Shown: positions 33,180 to 42,117, numbered from the stretch's first letter. The stretch is 64,000 bases of DNA from an uncultured Paracoccaceae bacterium (GCA_951812615.1 CATOSU010000002.1:372001-436000), one strand, 5' to 3'. Notes: generated by a model from the letters alone, not told the origin. Program-made: numbers and translations.

Positions 33180-34862
33180 ATGACGGCCTCAAATCGGCTA
33201 AACTTCGAGAAGCAAACGATTGTTAAGATCGAAACCCATTTGAGCGACGCCTGTGCCGGGGACCCCATCAAGGAATACGACTATATAATCATTGGTGCCG
33301 GAACTGCCGGTTCCACCTTGGCTGCCCGGCTGAGCGAAGACCGCGATTTGCGTGTTCTTGTGCTTGAGGCAGGCGGGTCTGACAGCCGGTTTTGGCTGCG
33401 CTTGCCGGTTGGGTACTTCAAATCGATCTACAACCCAAAAGTATCGCATCTCTACAGGGGCGCGCCGGACACCGGCATCGCGGGCCGCGCCATGGACATT
33501 CCGCGAGGACGCGTTGTCGGTGGGTCGAGTTCGATCAATGGGCTGATCTTCATACGCGGGCAGTCTCAGGATTTCGATGATTGGGAAGCGCTTGGGGCGA
33601 CGGGTTGGGGCTACCATGACGTGCTCCCACACTTTCGCAGAATTGAGACTTACGAAGGCCCGCACAATCAGTTTCGCGGCAGCACAGGCCCGCTTGGCGT
33701 GTCCGATTTGCGCAATGACAATCCTCTTTGCGAAGCATGGCTGCAGGCCGCGCGCGAAACAGGATTGCCGGACAATCCGGACTTCAACGCGGACAGCACA
33801 TATGGGATCGGGCGTTATCAACTGACCCTGAAAGGACGTTGGCGAGACAGCGCAGCCACGGCGTATTTGCACCCTGCCCTGGCCCGGCCAAACCTGTCCC
33901 TGACCTCGAATGCGACTGTGCTCGGCATTACGTTTGAACAGAACCGTGCCGTCGGTGTGACGTACAGGAAAAACGGGCAAACGGAACTGGTGCGCGCCGA
34001 GCGGGAAATCATCCTCTCTGCGGGCGCAATTCAATCACCACAATTGCTGCAGCTGAGCGGTATTGGCTCTGCCGAGCACCTGACCAAACTCGGGATTGCC
34101 GTACGGGCGGACGTGCCCGAGGTAGGAGCGAACCTGTCGGATCATCTGCAGATGCGGACAATCGTCGCGCTCAAGGACGGGAAACATTCGCTGAACAGCC
34201 AGATCCGAAACCCTTTGAAAGCAGCCGGCTTTGGGCTTGATTGGCTGGTGAATGGCCACGGTCCGCTAACAGTTGGTGCGGGCCAGGTCGGCGGCGCGGT
34301 GTGTAGTCCGTTGGCCGAGGATGGCCGCCCGGATCTCCAGCTTTTCGTAATGCCTTTGTCCGTCGACAAACCCGGTGCGCCCTTGCATCGGTTTCCAGGG
34401 TTCACGGTGTCTTATTGGCAATGTCATCCGGAAAGCCGCGGCAGTGTCCGTCTGGGATCAGCTGACCCACTGGCTGACCCGATCATTGAAACCAACTATC
34501 TGTCATCCGAGCGCGACCAGTCTGTCATGATTGCCGGATTGAAGATGGTCCGAAACATCTACGAACAGCCCGCATTCAAGGACAGGTGGTCCGAAGAACG
34601 TGTGCCAGGGCGCCAATATGGCACCGATACCGAAATTCTGAACGCCATCAGAAAGTACGCAGGTACGGTGTATCATCCGGTTGGGACCTGCCGCATGGGT
34701 CACGACGACGCTGCTGTCGTCGATCCAATGCTGCGCGTACAGGGCGTTGAGGGATTGCGCGTGGTTGATGCGTCGGTGATGCCAAAGATCACCTCTGCAA
34801 ATACCAACGCAGCGACGTACATGATTGCCGAGAAAGCGGTCGAGATCATCAAAGGCGAATGA
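33180..34862 (+). CDS. GMC-family FAD oxidoreductase (choline/alcohol dehydrogenase-like)
   Basis: 560 residues from the ATG at 33180. FAD site DYIIIGAGTAGSTLAARLSED at about residues 34-54, GMC signature 1 region GRVVGGSSSINGLIFIRGQ, signature 2 AGAIQSPQLLQLSGIG, and the catalytic His in TVYHPVGTCRMG with Asn in TSANTNAATYMIAEKAVEI. It oxidises an alcohol to an aldehyde, passing electrons to a quinone or other acceptor. The IS3 element ends 32 bases before this ATG, so the native promoter and possibly the native start are separated from the gene. The ~33 residues before the FAD motif are longer than in BetA, consistent with a start changed by the insertion. It is convergent with the transketolase operon. 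Confidence 0.88.
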   Translation: MTASNRLNFEKQTIVKIETHLSDACAGDPIKEYDYIIIGAGTAGSTLAARLSEDRDLRVLVLEAGGSDSRFWLRLPVGYFKSIYNPKVSHLYRGAPDTGIAGRAMDIPRGRVVGGSSSINGLIFIRGQSQDFDDWEALGATGWGYHDVLPHFRRIETYEGPHNQFRGSTGPLGVSDLRNDNPLCEAWLQAARETGLPDNPDFNADSTYGIGRYQLTLKGRWRDSAATAYLHPALARPNLSLTSNATVLGITFEQNRAVGVTYRKNGQTELVRAEREIILSAGAIQSPQLLQLSGIGSAEHLTKLGIAVRADVPEVGANLSDHLQMRTIVALKDGKHSLNSQIRNPLKAAGFGLDWLVNGHGPLTVGAGQVGGAVCSPLAEDGRPDLQLFVMPLSVDKPGAPLHRFPGFTVSYWQCHPESRGSVRLGSADPLADPIIETNYLSSERDQSVMIAGLKMVRNIYEQPAFKDRWSEERVPGRQYGTDTEILNAIRKYAGTVYHPVGTCRMGHDDAAVVDPMLRVQGVEGLRVVDASVMPKITSANTNAATYMIAEKAVEIIKGE

Positions 34863-34952
34863 CGAGCAAACAGTCAGAGCGATCAGGTCAGGACCCCGTG
34901 GACGACTTGCCACTGAGGACGATCACCGTTTCACGCGACTTGCCCGAACGTC

Positions 34953-35732
34953 TCACATCGGGCGTCTGGCAAGCGAAAAGACCTGACCGGTTGGTCCACC
35001 AACGGGATAGCTTGCCATTTGCAGGGCCATTGCGGCGACTTCATCGGGATGTTTCACACGTTCCCATGCGGGCAGTCCTTTCGGGAGCGCGTCGCGCCCG
35101 GCGGAAAGTATGTCCTCGGGGCTGCGATCTTGCCCCGGTTGTGCGTTGTCGAATGTGGCCGTTGCCGTGGGACCCGGAACGAGGCTGTTCACGTCGATCT
35201 CACGGTCCCACAGCTCATTTGCCAACCCTTCCGTCATCATGTTCAGCGCCGCCTTGGAAACGTGGTACGCGCTGCTGTTCGCGCCTGCAGAATACCCTTT
35301 GCCCGAGGTGAGATTGATGATTTTGCCACCTTTACGCATCGCGCCGGCGAGATGGCGGGCGAGCAGATAGGGAGCGCGTGCATTAACCTCCATGGTTTTC
35401 CACCAAAGCTCTGGGTTGCTATCGGCAAAGGCACCGCGCTCGAGATAAACGCCTGCGTTGTTGACGAGGATATCAATCGCGCCAAACTCCAGAAGAATAC
35501 CGTTGCAGAAGACCAAAACCTTGTTCGCGTCGGCCAGGTCAACAGGCATGCTGAAACAGTTTCGGCCAAGGTCCGATACCGCTTGGTGCACAAGTTCAAT
35601 CTCAGCTTGGGAGCGCGCGCAAATCGCTATGTCCGCGCCGGCTTTGGCAAAGGTCAGAGCAATGGATTTGCCGATGCCGCGGCCTGCACCGGTGACGACC
35701 GCCACCTTCCCTTTCAACGGTTGGTCTGTCAT
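34953..35732 (-). CDS. short-chain dehydrogenase/reductase (SDR), first paralogue
   Basis: 259 residues, classical SDR: cofactor loop VAVVTGAGRGIGKSIA (about residues 10-25), NNAG in DILVNNAGVYLERG, and the catalytic Ser and Tyr-x-x-x-Lys in NLTSGKGYSAGANSSAYHVSKAAL. The C-terminus GGPTGQVFSLARRPM is shared almost exactly with the SDR at 57393-58178. It overlaps the transketolase N-subunit stop by four bases and ends the operon tctCBA-sulfatase-transketolase. It likely reduces or oxidises the ketose or hydroxyketone handled by the transketolase. NAD(H) or NADP(H) preference is not obvious. Confidence 0.88.
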   Translation of the reverse strand: MTDQPLKGKVAVVTGAGRGIGKSIALTFAKAGADIAICARSQAEIELVHQAVSDLGRNCFSMPVDLADANKVLVFCNGILLEFGAIDILVNNAGVYLERGAFADSNPELWWKTMEVNARAPYLLARHLAGAMRKGGKIINLTSGKGYSAGANSSAYHVSKAALNMMTEGLANELWDREIDVNSLVPGPTATATFDNAQPGQDRSPEDILSAGRDALPKGLPAWERVKHPDEVAAMALQMASYPVGGPTGQVFSLARRPM

Positions 35733-36568
35733 CGCTTTGCGTCCAAGGCCGCAAGTGTAGCCGTGATTTCGGCCGCACCCGCATCCCAATCGACAGCGGC
35801 TTTCGCGGTGTAGTGCGCCATGGGCAGGGCTTTTTGCAGACAGTCGATTCCATCCCACAGGCGCGTGTCGCATATCATCGCAAAAGGTTTGCCTTTGGTC
35901 GCGCGGGCTTCGTCGAAGGTGTCGAGAAGTTCGCCCATGTCGGTGCCGCTGATGCGCCTCGACTTGAATCCAAAGGCTTCAAATTTCTTGGGCACGGGCT
36001 CGACGGCCATCACGTCTGCCGCATGGCCAGAGGCCTGCATGTCGTTGTTGTCGATGATGTAACAGAGGTTATCCAGCTTTTGGTGAGCCGCGAACATCGC
36101 GCCTTCCCAGACGTTGCCTTCCTGCAATTCACCGTCAGAGAAAAGGCAATAGACCCGGGCATCCGATCCCTGCTGGCGCAGCGCCCATGCAAGACCTGCT
36201 GACTGGCTTGGCCCCTGCCCCAATGACCCCGCCGTAATCTCGAACCCGAGTTGTCCCTCGATCGGGCTTTGATCGACCCATCCACCGTCCGCATTGTAGG
36301 TTCTCAAGTCGTCCATCTTGTAGTGGCCTGACTCGGCAAGGGCTGCATAGGTCATGATGGCATCATGTCCGTTGGACAGCACAAAGCGGTCACGGAACCA
36401 GCCGTCGTCATCCGGGCGCATCTCATCAAAATAGAGTGCCGCTGCGATATCCGCCAAGGCGACACCTTGGGCCGCGTATCCGCCGCGCTGACGGCAGATC
36501 TCCAACACGTTGGCCCGGATCTTTGCGGCGAGAATGTCCAGATCAGTTATGGATTGGTTGCGTCTCAT
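35729..36568 (-). CDS. split transketolase, N-terminal (TPP-binding) subunit, atypical active site
   Basis: 279 residues matching the first domain of transketolase: RFVLSNGHDAIMTY, FEITAGSLGQGPSQSAG and the TPP motif FSDGELQEGNVWE ... IIDNND (Asp145, Asn174-175). In Escherichia coli TktA the segment SGHPG carries His26, which contacts substrate; here the aligned segment is RGGYAAQGVALADI, placing Tyr31 at the His position. Other substrate-side histidines (SNGH and the C-terminal AH) remain. The gene is coupled by ATGA overlaps to the C subunit before it and the SDR after it. Ketol transfer with an unusual donor or acceptor, perhaps non-phosphorylated, is inferred. Confidence 0.9.
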   Translation of the reverse strand: MRRNQSITDLDILAAKIRANVLEICRQRGGYAAQGVALADIAAALYFDEMRPDDDGWFRDRFVLSNGHDAIMTYAALAESGHYKMDDLRTYNADGGWVDQSPIEGQLGFEITAGSLGQGPSQSAGLAWALRQQGSDARVYCLFSDGELQEGNVWEGAMFAAHQKLDNLCYIIDNNDMQASGHAADVMAVEPVPKKFEAFGFKSRRISGTDMGELLDTFDEARATKGKPFAMICDTRLWDGIDCLQKALPMAHYTAKAAVDWDAGAAEITATLAALDAKR

Positions 36569-37536
36569 GCCGCCACCTCTGCGATGCGCTTTGCCAGTGT
36601 CTTCGCATCAAGACCCAGCTGGGTGCGGATAAAAGGCAGCGTACCGCCCGGTGCCCAACGGTTTGGCAAGCCGAACCGGGTTATCCGGGGCCCGCCACCG
36701 ACATCCGAGACAATCTCGGTCACGAGCGATCCAAGACCCGTCACGATCTGGTGGTTCTCAATCGTCACAATCTGATTGTGGGCAAAGGCGAATTCCGCGA
36801 TTTCGGCCTCGCGCACGGGCTTGAGCGTCGGAACATGCAAAAGGGAGTGCCCGACACCCTGCTCTTCGAGCAACGCAGAGGCTTCCAGCGCCCACTGCGT
36901 TCCGTGCCCGGTGGAAATGATACCAATACCTTTGCCTTCTTTGAGGCGGTAGGTCTTGCCAAGCTCAAAGGTGAACTTTGCGGGGTCCAGAAGGCGCGGG
37001 GTATCCCCGCGATGCCCGCGGATATAGGTCAATCCCGGCAGATCGACCGCTGCGTTCACGGCGGCCCGAAAATCTGTCGGGTCCATCGGGTCAATCACAT
37101 TGGCATTCGGAATGGCGCGCACCATGCCGAGGTCTTCGGCGGCCTGGTGGTGGATGCGCGCGGGGTTGGCGATACCGGGCGTAAACCCGATGGCGACATT
37201 GGTCGGACCGCTGTCCTGATTGGTGCCCGGGCCGCTGCCAGAGCCCATGCAGATCATCATCTGATCATAAGCGCGGCGCGTGATGTAACAGGCAAAGCAG
37301 GTGGCAATCGGAATGTAGCCGCCCTTGGCCACACCCGCCGCGACCGAAAGCAGGTTCTGTTCGGCCATACCGACATCAAGGTGTTGGCGCGGGAGTTCGT
37401 TTTTCACCCGCACGACCTGACAGTACTTGCTGAGGTCCGCGCTCATGATCACCACGTCCTTGCGGCGCGAACACAGGTCAAAGCTGATGTCATCAAAGGG
37501 CGCGGGATCAATCTCGCGTGGTCCGGTCAGTAGCAT
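36565..37536 (-). CDS. split transketolase, C-terminal subunit
   Basis: 323 residues comprising the pyrimidine-binding and C-terminal domains: RQHLDVGMAEQNLLSVAAGVAKGGY with the Glu that activates TPP, ARIHHQAAEDLGMVRAIPNANVIDP, and the C-terminal domain from about residue 190 with TIENHQIVTGLGSLV. It pairs with the N subunit encoded directly downstream, with which it overlaps by four bases. The start at 37536 lies 7 bases after the sulfatase stop; an in-frame start at 37605 would overlap the sulfatase. The order C then N is the reverse of the second split transketolase in this window. Confidence 0.9.
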   Translation of the reverse strand: MLLTGPREIDPAPFDDISFDLCSRRKDVVIMSADLSKYCQVVRVKNELPRQHLDVGMAEQNLLSVAAGVAKGGYIPIATCFACYITRRAYDQMMICMGSGSGPGTNQDSGPTNVAIGFTPGIANPARIHHQAAEDLGMVRAIPNANVIDPMDPTDFRAAVNAAVDLPGLTYIRGHRGDTPRLLDPAKFTFELGKTYRLKEGKGIGIISTGHGTQWALEASALLEEQGVGHSLLHVPTLKPVREAEIAEFAFAHNQIVTIENHQIVTGLGSLVTEIVSDVGGGPRITRFGLPNRWAPGGTLPFIRTQLGLDAKTLAKRIAEVAA

Positions 37537-37543
37537 GGGGGCC

Positions 37544-39031
37544 TCATGGGACGTGAATGGCAGATGGGAGCAGCACCTTTTCCAGATGCTCCTTGGCCTC
37601 GGCATGGGTCACCCAGTCCGGCGGCGGGAAGTCGGCGGCCATGTCCCAATCATCCCCTGTGGCTTCCATATGGGCCGCAATCGCGGCGTCGAACCGGTCC
37701 ATCATTGCCGCGTGGGTTGGATCATCGACAAGGTTCACTTGTTCGTCGCGGTCAGAGTGCTGATCAAAGAGATAGGCGCGGTGATCCTTGCGCCGGACAT
37801 AGAGCCAGTCCTTGGAGCGTATCCCGCGCTCGGCGTAAGGCGTGTATTCGATGGGATTGCCGCCGGTCTGGCGGAAGACCTGATACCAGAGCTGGTCACG
37901 ATGCCCGGATGCTTCGCCGTCGAGAACGGGCAGATAGCTTCGACTGTCCCGGCCTTCGGGCATGTCGATACCCACCAGATCAAACAGCGTTGCCATCATA
38001 TCGACGCCCACATCGATCATGGCTTGGCTCCGCTGCGGTTTGAAGCGGGCGGGGTAGCGCGCGATCAGGGGGACATGCATCGAAGCACGGAACCCCTGGT
38101 TCTTGATCCCGCAAAAAGACCCATGCTGGCCCAGCATATCGCCGTGGTCGGACAGGAAGACCACCATCGTATCCTCGGCGATGCCCAGCGCGTCGAGCTG
38201 GTTCAGGATACGCCCCAGATTCCAGTCGATGTTGTGGATCATGCCGTAATACTCGGCGATGAACTCGCGGATTTCGGCTTCGGTCTCAACCTCGCCCACG
38301 GGCTTGGTTTCATGGCTGCAATGGCTCTTGTGGCCTGATCGCGGATCCCCGCCACAGAGCACATTTGTCCGATAATCCTGCACTTGTCGCTGCATATCCG
38401 GGTCGGGTACGCCGGGCGGCAAGGGTACCTCCTCTGGGCGGTAAATTCGGCGCAGATGATCAGGCATATCCATCGGGAAATGCGGCGGGCCGTAGCTGAG
38501 ATAGCCAAAGAAGGGTGCATCCTTATTGGCGGCACCGTCGATGAACTCCATGAACTGATCGGTCTGGTAGTCCGGCTCATAACGCGCGGAGTGATAGGCT
38601 TGCCCCTCGTCATCATAGTAGATCGACGATTGGTAATCGTGGCCGCGATTGAACCCAATGAAGTGGTCGAACCCAAAACGCCTGTCCGGCGGCACAAATC
38701 CTGGTTTGGGGCCACCTTCGAGATGCCATTTGCCGATATATCCGGTCTGATAGCCCGCATCGCGCAGATATTCTGCCAGGAACCCCTGCCCGCCTCGCAG
38801 TGGAAAGTGGTTCTGGCTCATGCCGTGGCCTTGGGCGTATTTGCCCGTCAGCACGGACGCCCGGAACGGGCAGCAGATCGGGTAGCTTGTATAGGCTTCT
38901 TCGAAATGCACGCCCTCAGCGGAAAGACGGTCGATATTCGCGGTCCGAATGACCGGATTTCCTGCACAGCCCATGGCGTCATAGCGCATCTGATCGGCAT
39001 AGATGATCAGGATGTTTGGGCGATCGGTCAT
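37544..39031 (-). CDS. cytosolic sulfatase with CCPFR active-site motif
   Basis: 495 residues beginning MTDRPNILIIYADQMRYDAMG with no signal peptide, so the enzyme is cytosolic. The formylglycine site reads YPICCPFRASVLTGKY (Cys53-x-Pro55-x-Arg57); the CxPxR core is kept but Phe replaces the usual Ser or Ala. Other sulfatase features are GYIGKWHLEGG, YGPPHFPMD and VVFLSDHGDMLGQHG. It overlaps the TctA stop by four bases and is followed by the split transketolase, so it probably desulfates a compound imported by TctCBA and supplies the product to the transketolase/SDR. The alternative is a phosphonate or phosphodiester hydrolase of the same superfamily, which also may use CxPxR. Confidence 0.88.
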   Translation of the reverse strand: MTDRPNILIIYADQMRYDAMGCAGNPVIRTANIDRLSAEGVHFEEAYTSYPICCPFRASVLTGKYAQGHGMSQNHFPLRGGQGFLAEYLRDAGYQTGYIGKWHLEGGPKPGFVPPDRRFGFDHFIGFNRGHDYQSSIYYDDEGQAYHSARYEPDYQTDQFMEFIDGAANKDAPFFGYLSYGPPHFPMDMPDHLRRIYRPEEVPLPPGVPDPDMQRQVQDYRTNVLCGGDPRSGHKSHCSHETKPVGEVETEAEIREFIAEYYGMIHNIDWNLGRILNQLDALGIAEDTMVVFLSDHGDMLGQHGSFCGIKNQGFRASMHVPLIARYPARFKPQRSQAMIDVGVDMMATLFDLVGIDMPEGRDSRSYLPVLDGEASGHRDQLWYQVFRQTGGNPIEYTPYAERGIRSKDWLYVRRKDHRAYLFDQHSDRDEQVNLVDDPTHAAMMDRFDAAIAAHMEATGDDWDMAADFPPPDWVTHAEAKEHLEKVLLPSAIHVP

Positions 39032-40524
39032 GCGTCCTCCGTTCCGCGTTTCAACCGCGACGTCACCGGGCCCCAGAGGATAGTGAGCGCGAGCGCGGCA
39101 TAGATTGTCAGGCCGATCGGTGTGTTGAAGAACTCCAGCACAGACCCGTCCGCGATGGTCAGCGATTGGCGGAGCGAGTTTTCCAGGATCGGGCCGAGCA
39201 CGAAGCCGATTGACAGAGGCGCAATCGAGTATCCCAGCTTTCGGACCACGTAGCCGAGGATCCCTGCGCCCAGAAGCACGCTGACATTAAAGAAGCTGTT
39301 CGACACCGAGTAGATGCCAACGAAGCTGAGGAGCAGCACTGTGGGAACGATGACCGAGGTCGGCACGCGGATCAGTTGCGCCGCAAATCGGATGGCGACA
39401 AGCCCAATGAACATCATCAGGATGTTGATGATGAAAAGCCCGATGAAGATCGCGTACATCAGGTCCGGCTCATCGGTGAACAGCTTGGGTCCCGGCGTCA
39501 GTCCCTGGATCAGAAGCGCTCCGAGCAGCACAGCCGCTGCAGGGGAGCCGGGAACACCAAGCGTCAATGTTGGGATAAGCGCGCCACCGACGGTGGCATT
39601 GTTGGCTGTTTCAGGTGCAAGGATGCCCTCCGGAATGCCTGTGCCGTATTTTTCCGGCTCCTTGGACCGGCGCTTGGCTTCCGAGTAGGCAAAGAACGCA
39701 CCGACAGCGGCACCTTCCCCGGGAATGATCCCGATGACCGTGCCAATGATCGAAGAGCGTAGAATCACGTCCTTCAACCGACTGAGCGTTCTGAACCCCG
39801 GCAATTTGACCGTCAGGCTCTCGACGGAGAAGTCCACTTTGCGCGCAGCGCGTTCCGCGCCGATCAACACCTCGGACATCGCAAACAGACCGACGAGAAA
39901 CGGAACCAGCGGCAGTCCTTCATACAGGTGATACGTTCCGAAGGTGTAACGCTCGGTCCCGTTGAGTTCATCGAGCCCCCAAGTGGTCAGAAAGATGCCA
40001 AGGGCGCCAACAAGAAGACCTTTGGGCAGGCTTTGACCCGCCACACGCACCACAACAATGAGACCAAAAACCGAGATGGCCAGATACTCGCGCGGTCCGA
40101 ACTTGGCGGCGAGCTGCGCCATGAATGGCGCAATGAGCGCCAGGCATACGGCGCTGAAAAGCCCGCCGATTATCGAGCCCGTCAGTGAAAACCCAAGCGC
40201 TTCACCACCCCGGCCCTGCTTGAACATGTTGTTCCCGTCAAGCACCGTGGCAATAGCGGCCCCGGTGCCCGGAATGCCCACGGCGATGGCAGAAATCGAG
40301 CCGCCGTAGATCGCCGCCGAGTAAATTCCCAGAAGCAGCACCATCGACGGTACCGTGTCCATGTAGAAGGTGAAGGGCAGCGCAAGGGCGATGGCAATCG
40401 GCGGACCGAGCCCCGGCAGAATACCAATCACAAGGCCAAGCACGATGCCGAGCACAAGCAATAGCATGGTCATCGGCTCAGCGAGCAAGCCCAGAGCGGA
40501 TACGAGTGCGCCACCGTCAAACAT
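39028..40524 (-). CDS. tripartite tricarboxylate transporter, large permease TctA family (second system)
   Basis: 498 residues with TctA signatures GILPGLGPPIAIALALPFTFYMD, YGGSISAIAVGIPGTGAAIATVLDGN, and GVPGSPAAAVLLGALLIQGLTPGPK. About twelve hydrophobic helices. It forms the import channel with the TctB-like protein encoded one base upstream. The stop is overlapped by the sulfatase start, a tight link that suggests the transported solute is a sulfate ester. It is only distantly similar to the TctA at 22569-24059, so the two systems are not a recent duplication. Confidence 0.92.
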   Translation of the reverse strand: MFDGGALVSALGLLAEPMTMLLLVLGIVLGLVIGILPGLGPPIAIALALPFTFYMDTVPSMVLLLGIYSAAIYGGSISAIAVGIPGTGAAIATVLDGNNMFKQGRGGEALGFSLTGSIIGGLFSAVCLALIAPFMAQLAAKFGPREYLAISVFGLIVVVRVAGQSLPKGLLVGALGIFLTTWGLDELNGTERYTFGTYHLYEGLPLVPFLVGLFAMSEVLIGAERAARKVDFSVESLTVKLPGFRTLSRLKDVILRSSIIGTVIGIIPGEGAAVGAFFAYSEAKRRSKEPEKYGTGIPEGILAPETANNATVGGALIPTLTLGVPGSPAAAVLLGALLIQGLTPGPKLFTDEPDLMYAIFIGLFIINILMMFIGLVAIRFAAQLIRVPTSVIVPTVLLLSFVGIYSVSNSFFNVSVLLGAGILGYVVRKLGYSIAPLSIGFVLGPILENSLRQSLTIADGSVLEFFNTPIGLTIYAALALTILWGPVTSRLKRGTEDA

Positions 40525-40525
40525 G

Positions 40526-40993
40526 TCAGATCAACCCGACCTTGAGACCGTAGGTGAAGATCAACGTCACCGCAGCGGTGAGTGCCAGAACAACAATGTA
40601 GTAGGCTGGCTTAAAAACCCCCATGGCCAAAAGGCTCAGCGGGCCCAGCAATAACGCCATGGGCAAGAACCCGTAATTCCGCCAGATCGTGTAACAGGCC
40701 ACGGCAACGACCAGCATCAACAGTCCCTGCCGCGCTTCTTTGGCGTCCTCAAAAACCGTCTCTCCGTCGTCACCTCCAACGGCTCCGTGCGTGAGATAGC
40801 CATACCCCACAATCACTGCGCAAATCGCGGTGAGGCCAAGCATGAGTTGCGGGAAAAACTTCGAGGGCAAACCTGCGCTTGCCAGCAGGCCAGATGTTGT
40901 AAAACCCTCGGCCACCCATGCGAAGTACCCGCAGGCACTTACGACGATCACTACAAAGACCAGATTTGCAACACGTTGGCTGAACATCGTCAC
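40526..40993 (-). CDS. tripartite tricarboxylate transporter, small permease TctB family (second system)
   Basis: 155 residues with four hydrophobic segments: VANLVFVVIVVSACGYFAWV, FFPQLMLGLTAICAVIVGYGYL, a central loop GGDDGETVFEDAKEARQ, then two close C-terminal helices. The FFPQLML segment is characteristic of TctB. One base separates it from tctA. It is preceded by a 58-base gap after tctC that holds a stem-loop. Confidence 0.87.
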   Translation of the reverse strand: MTMFSQRVANLVFVVIVVSACGYFAWVAEGFTTSGLLASAGLPSKFFPQLMLGLTAICAVIVGYGYLTHGAVGGDDGETVFEDAKEARQGLLMLVVAVACYTIWRNYGFLPMALLLGPLSLLAMGVFKPAYYIVVLALTAAVTLIFTYGLKVGLI

Positions 40994-41008
40994 CCCCGGG
41001 ATGAGAAA

Positions 41009-41034
41009 CGCCGCGCAAGTGACCTTACGCGGCG
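41009..41034 (-). terminator. intercistronic stem-loop after tctC (second TTT system)
   Basis: A 7-bp perfect GC stem (CGCCGCG / CGCGGCG) with a 12-base loop, followed on the minus strand by TTTCT. It starts 18 bases after the tctC stop and probably acts as a partial terminator or 3'-end stabiliser. Confidence 0.55.
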
Positions 41035-41051
41035 ATTACGGTTTTCCTGCC

Positions 41052-42017
41052 TTACTTCTTCAGCAGACCCAGGCCGTCGAGAAGCGGCGAATAAAGATCG
41101 ATGCCAGCTTGGATCAGAGCCGTCGTTTCCTCGACCCCATGGGTCCAGTCATAGCTGACCGCCTTTGGTACGCGCGAGATAAACTCTTCTTCGCCCATCG
41201 GTTTTGCCGCTTCGAGAAGCTTGTCCACGATGTCCTGTGGCGTGCCCGCCTTCACGGCCAGACCGCCATGCACCCAGGTTCCGGCTGCTTTGCCAGGGAA
41301 GGCCTCGCCCACGGTGCGGACACCCGGCAGATCCTTCTCGTAATAGGACTTGCGGTCATTATCGAGGATGATGAGTGGGCGGATTTCATCGCCATAGGCG
41401 TGGATCGAGGCCACTTGTCCCACGGCAACATCAACTTGGCCACCGATCAGACCTGCAAGCGTCGCAGGGACAGTTTTCAGGGCCACCGTTTTGAACTCAA
41501 GACCGAATTCAGAGGCCATTTGCACGGCCGAGAGGTTCGGCGGCGCACCGAAGTTGTTCACACCCATGGTCAATTTGTTCGCCTTTGCGCCTTCGATGAA
41601 CTCTTCGAAGGTCGTGTAAGGGCTGTCGGCCCGAACATAGAGCGCGTTGGATGCCGAGATGCCGGCGTAGAGCGGAATGAAATCCCCAAGCGGATCGTAG
41701 GGCGTCTCGCGTGTCAGAGGCACAACCATGAAGCTGGGCGGCGACCAGTTGAAGACGGTATAACCGTCTGCCGGTGCTTCCAACACGCTCATTGTAGCAG
41801 GAATATGTGCGCCGCCGGGCTTGTTCACCACATTGACCGGCACACCGAGCGCTTCACTCAGAACGTCCGCGTTCATCCGCGCCACAACGTCGGCGTTTCC
41901 ACCTGCTCCGAACGACACCACGTAGGTAATCGGCTTTTCAGGCCATTCGGCAAGTGCCGCGCCCGCGCTTAGTCCAAGTGCCGCAAAACCTGCGGCCGCC
42001 AGTTTGATGAGTTTCAT
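41052..42017 (-). CDS. tripartite tricarboxylate transporter substrate-binding protein (TctC/Bug family, second system)
   Basis: 321 residues; signal peptide MKLIKLAAAGFAALGLSAG...ALA, mature start EWPEKPITYVVSFGAGGNADVVARM, then NKPGGAHIPATMSVL and GGQVDVAVGQVASIHAYG, all Bug-family features. The ATG at 42017 follows GGAGGG by seven bases. It is the first gene of the operon tctC-tctB-tctA-sulfatase-tktC-tktN-SDR. A degenerate copy of the palindrome found at the GntR/plus-operon promoter lies ~45 bases upstream. The ligand is probably a small sulfated acid or alcohol, by operon context. Confidence 0.9.
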   Translation of the reverse strand: MKLIKLAAAGFAALGLSAGAALAEWPEKPITYVVSFGAGGNADVVARMNADVLSEALGVPVNVVNKPGGAHIPATMSVLEAPADGYTVFNWSPPSFMVVPLTRETPYDPLGDFIPLYAGISASNALYVRADSPYTTFEEFIEGAKANKLTMGVNNFGAPPNLSAVQMASEFGLEFKTVALKTVPATLAGLIGGQVDVAVGQVASIHAYGDEIRPLIILDNDRKSYYEKDLPGVRTVGEAFPGKAAGTWVHGGLAVKAGTPQDIVDKLLEAAKPMGEEEFISRVPKAVSYDWTHGVEETTALIQAGIDLYSPLLDGLGLLKK

Positions 42018-42058
42018 TTTGAAGCCCTCCCTGCTTCGTACCACAGCCTTTTCGGCAA

Positions 42059-42086
42059 TCATTGGTCTAGATGTTCATACCTTTTA
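42059..42086. promoter_or_regulatory. degenerate second GntR operator upstream of tctC
   Basis: The right arm TACCTTTT (42078-42085) is identical to that of the perfect palindrome at 42854-42881, and GGT (42064-42066) stands at exactly the same distance (14 bases between GGT and TACC). The rest of the left arm is degenerate. Location just upstream of the tctC start suits an operator. Confidence 0.5.
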
Positions 42087-42117
42087 ATGAATGTGCCACG
42101 AAGTCAAGTGCGCTTTT

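Noticed and set aside
34953-37536. Sulfo-transketolase (sulfoquinovose) pathway of the SqwGH type
   Set aside because: A split transketolase is shared, but no sulfoquinovosidase, sulfosugar isomerase or SqwI/SqwD-like gene is present; sulfatases point to sulfate esters, not C-sulfonates.
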